Source: a virus. Taken from it: a stretch of DNA of 42,481 nt. Position 1 is the stretch's first letter, and each line of letters starts with the position of its first letter. Shown here piece by piece: positions 39,446 through 42,481 of the stretch. The DNA lies in IMG/VR virus record IMGVR_UViG_3300047470_000534, positions 1 to 42,481 of that record. The stretch is one strand, 5' to 3'. The notes below the pieces were generated by a model. That model was not told where the DNA came from, searched no databases, and was given only the letters and a program-made list of their open reading frames with translations. A program made the translations under genes and the position numbers.

Positions 39446-39886
39446 GTGATCCAGTCAGCTGTACCCATGCTCGTTGAAACACTACTTTTTGAACCCGGCC
39501 TGAGAAACCGAAGTGCGGCCAAACGCGCTGTGGCGCTCGCGATGGTCGAGGATCGGCAGCATTGCCGCGAAACTTGGGTCGCGTCTGGCTTCTCTGTCGA
39601 ATTTGCTCTCAAAGCGCTGATCTGTAGAAAAAGTGGTTGGGATAGTTGGCCTAGCGCTCAAGCCAATCCTGAAGCCCACACGCACTCACTGAAGAAGCTA
39701 TTTGCCATGGCGGGGATCAACCTGCCTTCCCTTCCACGAGAGATGAAGCCAAGCGTCAGGCAAATTTTGGATTGGGAGAGACGGCATGACTATATTGCCA
39801 CTCCGATGGCACGGAAGGTCGCGCGCTCTATGTTCGACGCAGCTTTTGCAGAGACTGGTGTTGTCGAATGGCTGAACAAGCAATGA
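39446..39886 (+). CDS. HEPN-domain-like protein
   Basis: 146 residues from GTG 39446; ATG 39467 or 39542 are possible and none has a clear ribosome-binding site. The helical core HCRETWVASGFSVEFALKALICRK followed by AHTHSLKKLFAMAGI is the HEPN pattern (G-x-x-x-E-x-x-L-K-A then H-x-L-x-x-L). The R-x4-6-H RNase motif is not evident. HEPN proteins are common as toxins and antiviral RNases, or as non-catalytic partners. It overlaps the next gene by 19 bases, in an accessory zone behind the late genes. Confidence 0.65.
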   Translation: MIQSAVPMLVETLLFEPGLRNRSAAKRAVALAMVEDRQHCRETWVASGFSVEFALKALICRKSGWDSWPSAQANPEAHTHSLKKLFAMAGINLPSLPREMKPSVRQILDWERRHDYIATPMARKVARSMFDAAFAETGVVEWLNKQ

Positions 39887-40359
39887 TACCCAGTGATCAC
39901 GATATAGCGAGCGGTCACGACCTGTACGCCGCGCTTAAAAAGCTGGCGTTCGACCCGGAAGTCCTATGCTGGGTTGCGATCGAAGGCGAAACTGAGTTGG
40001 CGATGGTCACATCCCTTGCCGACCGGATAGGATCGCTAGCAATCTATGAAGCCCTGCACCGCGCCCAAGACTGGGGAATGATCCCAGCCGGTTTCGACCT
40101 CATGAGGCTGTCTGTTTATTCTCCGCACAGTGAACTGGGAGAGGACTTGAACCGGTTGCTAGCGAAGACCGTGGACAGTGCAGGTAGCGTCGCCGGTATA
40201 GACAAAATCGGCAGAACGATGTTGCAGGTGGGTGTCTTTGATCCGTGGTACATCTATGGGCCTGGCATCTATGTGATCAGGAAGGCCGGTTATTCAGCTT
40301 CCGCTGACATCTCGCGATGGAGGAAAATCGAACGTCGGATCGCGCAAAACGCAGCTTGA
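39868..40359 (+). CDS. unknown protein coupled to the HEPN gene (163 aa)
   Basis: 163 residues. EVLCWVAIEGETELAMVTSL, DWGMIPAGFDLMRLSVYSPH and MLQVGVFDPWYIYGPGIYVI indicate a mixed alpha/beta fold. I do not recognise a family. The overlap with the HEPN gene upstream and with a small membrane-protein frame downstream suggests a three-gene unit. It could be the antitoxin, sensor or regulator of the HEPN protein. Confidence 0.6.
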   Translation: MAEQAMIPSDHDIASGHDLYAALKKLAFDPEVLCWVAIEGETELAMVTSLADRIGSLAIYEALHRAQDWGMIPAGFDLMRLSVYSPHSELGEDLNRLLAKTVDSAGSVAGIDKIGRTMLQVGVFDPWYIYGPGIYVIRKAGYSASADISRWRKIERRIAQNAA

Positions 40360-40466
40360 AGAGTGCTAAAAAGCTCTTGTCCCTAACTACAAAAGCTTTT
40401 GGGTCGCTTCAGTGGTGGGACGCGGTGCTGGTCGCGGCGGCGGTACTAATGCTGGTGTGGCCCTAA
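40317..40466 (+). CDS. small C-terminal-anchored membrane protein (49 aa)
   Basis: A frame beginning at ATG 40317 inside the end of the preceding gene (AGGAAAA-like context). Basic N-terminal half (MEENRTSDRAKRSLKSAKK) and one hydrophobic segment (WWDAVLVAAAVLMLVW) at the C-terminus. Third member of the putative HEPN cassette; a membrane effector or anchor is conceivable. Confidence 0.45.
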   Translation: MEENRTSDRAKRSLKSAKKLLSLTTKAFGSLQWWDAVLVAAAVLMLVWP

Positions 40467-40579
40467 CACCGTCCCATTTCGGCGCACACAAAACGCCTGT
40501 CCAATTTATCCTAAACGAAAGATTAAGATGAGCGCAAAAGCGAGTCGCGAGCGGTATTCGACACATCGCTTGCAGGAAC

Positions 40580-40616
40580 TAGCCCGGCGACGTGTCACGC
40601 GCCGGGCTATTTTTTT
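40580..40616 (+). terminator. strong Rho-independent terminator
   Basis: TAGCCCGGCG (40580-40589) pairs with CGCCGGGCTA (40600-40609) and is followed by seven T (40610-40616). It closes the HEPN cassette transcript or the late operon. Confidence 0.85.
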
Positions 40617-40664
40617 GCCGACGTCAGTTTTACTTGCACGTCTCGAAGTGGTTTCTCGGAAGAG

Positions 40665-40706
40665 GCGACCCTAGCGCTTCAGCTGGTCGCGCGGATACGC
40701 TAGGGT
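40665..40706. repeat. inverted repeat with CGCTAGGGTC arms
   Basis: GACCCTAGCG (40666-40675) and CGCTAGGGTC (40697-40706) form perfect 10-bp arms around 21 bases. Extended to 13 bp (40665-40677) the left arm is the exact reverse complement of 39277-39289. It lies in 40467-40959, a 490-bp stretch without a convincing gene that also contains the terminator and a 13-bp direct repeat. Confidence 0.55.
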
Positions 40707-40766
40707 CTATCCCGATGTTTAGTCGTCACAACAGCATCGAGACGCCTGGCGCATCAGCAAAAGTCG

Positions 40767-40870
40767 GTGATTCGGTCAAGGGTGACCCCGGCCATACCTA
40801 ACAGGTTGGGACACAGAGAGGGATGGGCCGGGATCGCGCGTAGATCATCAGGGGTGCGTGATTCGGTCAA
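40767..40870 (+). repeat. 13-bp direct repeat GTGATTCGGTCAA
   Basis: Exact copies at 40767-40779 and 40858-40870, 91 bp apart, in the gene-free stretch before the second HIRAN protein. On the minus strand each contains TTGACC, a possible -35 box. Function unknown. Confidence 0.5.
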
Positions 40871-40959
40871 TCCCCACTTTGACGCCGGTCATCCGGCGGA
40901 TGGGGATGGTTCTATAACGATCCGTTGTGCGCAGCCGAGCGACCGCTTATGTTCATGAC

Positions 40960-41364
40960 ATGTTCCAAGGCTCAACTTCAACCGTCATCATCGGCGCAGA
41001 CTTCCCGCAGCGCGGCCCTGCCCGCCGGGCGGAGATCGCTGCATGCCAGCCGGGCGAGGCGCTGGAGCTGCGTCGCGAGCGCACGCCGATCGGAGGTCAT
41101 GCGGCGGTGGGAGTGTATTCGGCCCGCGGCGTGCAGATCGGCTACATCTGGCCCGACAGCGCCGACCAGGTTGCCGGTCAGATCGCTGTCGCAAGAGCGA
41201 TATTTTACACTGCCGAGACATGGGGCGCTGCCGCACAGATCACGCTCGACGGGTCATCGCCTGCGCTCCCGCATCCGAAGCCCAAACCGCAGATCAACTA
41301 TCCGCCCAGGCCACCGCGCGACGAATATTGCGGTATTTTTGCGAAACGCACTGCCGTTCGATAG
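40960..41364 (+). CDS. second, diverged HIRAN-like protein (134 aa)
   Basis: 134 residues from ATG 40960 (GTG 40927 is possible). It aligns along its length with the HIRAN protein at 6823: VIIGADFPQRGPARRAEIAA, CQPGEALELRRER, VYSARGVQIGYI, ETWGAAAQITLDGSSPALP. The signature N-K-H-D-P-Q-A-I is replaced by T-P-I-G-G-H-A-A-V, so the domain may have lost its ligand-binding loop. No ribosome-binding site is apparent. It may be a decaying duplicate or a diverged functional one. Confidence 0.65.
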   Translation: MFQGSTSTVIIGADFPQRGPARRAEIAACQPGEALELRRERTPIGGHAAVGVYSARGVQIGYIWPDSADQVAGQIAVARAIFYTAETWGAAAQITLDGSSPALPHPKPKPQINYPPRPPRDEYCGIFAKRTAVR

Positions 41365-41402
41365 CGCTGGACGCAAGCCCGTCACATCCATCGAGAGCGG
41401 AA

Positions 41403-41621
41403 CTAGGCGCCTCCCTCTGGGACAACGAGTTGTTGCACCTTTTCTGTTATCTCAAGCCAATTCTGCACCTCTTGGGCGTCACCTTCCTCCATGAGCGATT
41501 GGACGCGTTCGAGGAGGGCTCCACCTACGTCAATGCCGTGTACCTCAACCATTCGCGCTGCCACGGCCCATTGTTCCGCCGCTGGCATATTGCTCCGCAT
41601 GATCGAAACGGTTTCATTCAT
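41403..41621 (-). CDS. DUF6961-like small protein (72 aa)
   Basis: 72 residues from ATG 41621. AAEQWAVAARMVEVHGIDVG, then RVQSLMEEGDAQEVQNWLEI follow the pattern of the small helical DUF6961-type proteins I associate with sphingomonads (E-x-W-A-x-A ... GD-x-x-x-x-x-W-x-E/I). It overlaps the YozE-like gene upstream by 8 bases, forming a two-gene operon against the HIRAN gene. Confidence 0.55.
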   Translation of the reverse strand: MNETVSIMRSNMPAAEQWAVAARMVEVHGIDVGGALLERVQSLMEEGDAQEVQNWLEITEKVQQLVVPEGGA

Positions 41622-41835
41622 TCGACCATTCCACCTCAGCATCATTCAGCGCCTCAAAACTATCGCCTTCTGCGCCAGCTTCCTGAAGCTTTTTGCGCAG
41701 ATCGTCAGGCGTCATGGCCGCCCTGAATTTCGGATCGGCTTTGGCTGATTTCGCGAGCGGCCCTATCCAATCATCTCGGCCGGTCTGTTTCAGCAGCCAG
41801 GCGCCGAAGGTCTCGCCTTGTTCGTTCGTCTGCAT
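41614..41835 (-). CDS. YozE/SAM-like domain protein (73 aa)
   Basis: 73 residues; AGAGG precedes ATG 41835. TFGAWLLKQTGRDDWIGPLA, KSAKADPKF is the pattern of YozE-type SAM-like proteins (F-x-x-W-L-x-x-Q-x-x-R-D-D-x-I-G-D/P-L-A). Such proteins occur in prophages and accessory islands; function unclear. The intergenic region behind its promoter side (41836-42058) is AT-rich with no gene seen. Confidence 0.7.
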   Translation of the reverse strand: MQTNEQGETFGAWLLKQTGRDDWIGPLAKSAKADPKFRAAMTPDDLRKKLQEAGAEGDSFEALNDAEVEWSNE

Positions 41836-42058
41836 GATGTGCCTCTGATTCGACGGATGATCTTATGGATCATATGGCATCGGATGGACTGGTGCGATGC
41901 TCATCGCAGCCAATCTGGGGGCAAAAACAAACGCCATGGTATAATCGATGGTATCAATTTCAAAGTATGAAAAATAGCTTATGTAATCCACCTATATAGA
42001 AGTGTGGTTTGACTGGCTACATCTCACCGACGATCAGGAATATCTGGAGAAAGCTGCC

Positions 42059-42481
42059 TCACTGGGCACCAGAATAATAGCTGACCATGTCTCGAGGTGT
42101 CAGGCTGTTATCTGAGCGCCGCCCGAGAAACATCAGTGCCGATGCTCCATCGACGATAAATTTACGCTTCTGAAATGGTCGGATAAGTCGGAGCCAAAAG
42201 AACATCAAGGCCGCTATCGTGCCTACTTTGTAAGAGCCAGCGATCGAAGCGACATAATAGCGTATCGACCAGATCAGCACTGTGCTCGGACCAGAGCATA
42301 CGCAGCTTTCAATTTCATCAAACTGACGGAAGAGCCATCGATGGCCGCTAAGTGAAAACCGGGTGAAATCAAATGGACCTTCATGCACTTGTTGCATGAA
42401 AGGTGACTCGGCAAAGACGACACCATTAGTCACTAGAACACGGTGGATCTCTGCCACGACGTCGATGGGTGTTAGTACATG
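42059..42481 (-). CDS. class I SAM-dependent methyltransferase, partial at window edge (host-like)
   Basis: At least 140 residues; the frame is open to the right edge, so the N-terminus is missing. Visible sequence: HVLTPIDVVAEIHRVLVTNG, VVFAESPFMQQVHEGPFDFT and RFSLSGHRWLFRQF, matching the C-terminal half of Methyltransf_11-type enzymes found in polysaccharide biosynthesis clusters. Lower GC and less phage-like codon use than its neighbours. It probably marks host DNA beyond the prophage, or an accessory region. The SAM-binding motif lies outside the window. Confidence 0.7.
   Translation of the reverse strand, partial: HVLTPIDVVAEIHRVLVTNGVVFAESPFMQQVHEGPFDFTRFSLSGHRWLFRQFDEIESCVCSGPSTVLIWSIRYYVASIAGSYKVGTIAALMFFWLRLIRPFQKRKFIVDGASALMFLGRRSDNSLTPRDMVSYYSGAQ

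Noticed and set aside
40528-40671. 47-codon frame through the strong terminator
   Set aside because: The hairpin and T-run explain the sequence better; the peptide is very basic, without a family or a good ribosome-binding site.
41043-41726. 227-codon plus-strand frame across the HIRAN-like gene and the small minus-strand genes
   Set aside because: Arg/Ala/Ser-rich, crosses genes with recognisable domains in other frames, no ribosome-binding site.
41836-42058. Right attachment site in the AT-rich gap before the host-like methyltransferase
   Set aside because: A plausible position, but no matching copy in the left part of the window, so it cannot be supported; the left end probably lies outside.

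Overview
The window is almost entirely a temperate tailed phage (HK97-type siphovirus) integrated in, or recovered from, an alphaproteobacterium, most likely a sphingomonad. Reasons: high GC; the phage carries alphaproteobacteria-type regulators (a GapR/DUF2312 protein and a GcrA-like DNA-binding motif); and the right edge holds a truncated SAM-dependent methyltransferase gene of the polysaccharide-cluster type, in AT-richer DNA, that looks like host. These taxonomic statements are inference from remembered families; no search was run.

Layout. (1) 1-6711, minus strand: one long, tightly overlapping leftward operon of 17 reading frames, mostly joined by ATGA or TGATG overlaps. It starts at a promoter near 6770-6798 and ends with an excisionase-like protein, a tyrosine integrase and two small genes. 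It includes a C5 cytosine methyltransferase whose DNA is open, and apparently coding, in a second frame along its whole length. (2) 6823-9288, minus: immunity region with a LexA/cI-like S24 repressor, a trypsin-like serine protease, a small partner protein and a HIRAN-domain protein. (3) 9381-14491, plus: early rightward operon with a Cro-like protein, small regulators, a winged-helix/GcrA-like protein, GapR, a RusA resolvase that seems to start at ATT, a DUF1376 replication protein with an iteron-like candidate origin inside it, and an early-late junction with a terminator. (4) 14593-23766: HNH endonuclease, small and large terminase, portal, prohead protease, capsid, connectors, tail tube, and tail-assembly chaperones joined by a probable -1 frameshift. 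(5) 23941-35248: tape measure, tail tip and a very long tail fibre with an acetylesterase domain. (6) 35301-39231: lysis module (NlpC/P60-like endolysin, small membrane proteins) and a second SGNH esterase. (7) 39446-41835: accessory zone with a HEPN-protein cassette, a degenerate second HIRAN protein and a YozE-like/DUF6961-like pair. (8) 42059-42481: host-like methyltransferase cut by the window edge.

Control logic: five copies of a 17-bp palindrome (consensus ATTRCGR-N3-YCGYAAT, one copy differing at both end bases) sit in the two control regions, three upstream of the repressor/cro pair and two upstream of the leftward operon. In each region two copies have centres exactly 33 bp apart, and predicted -35/-10 boxes overlap them. 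One repressor therefore probably silences both early operons, including int/xis. No att site duplication, tRNA gene or CRISPR array was found; the left prophage end may lie outside the window.
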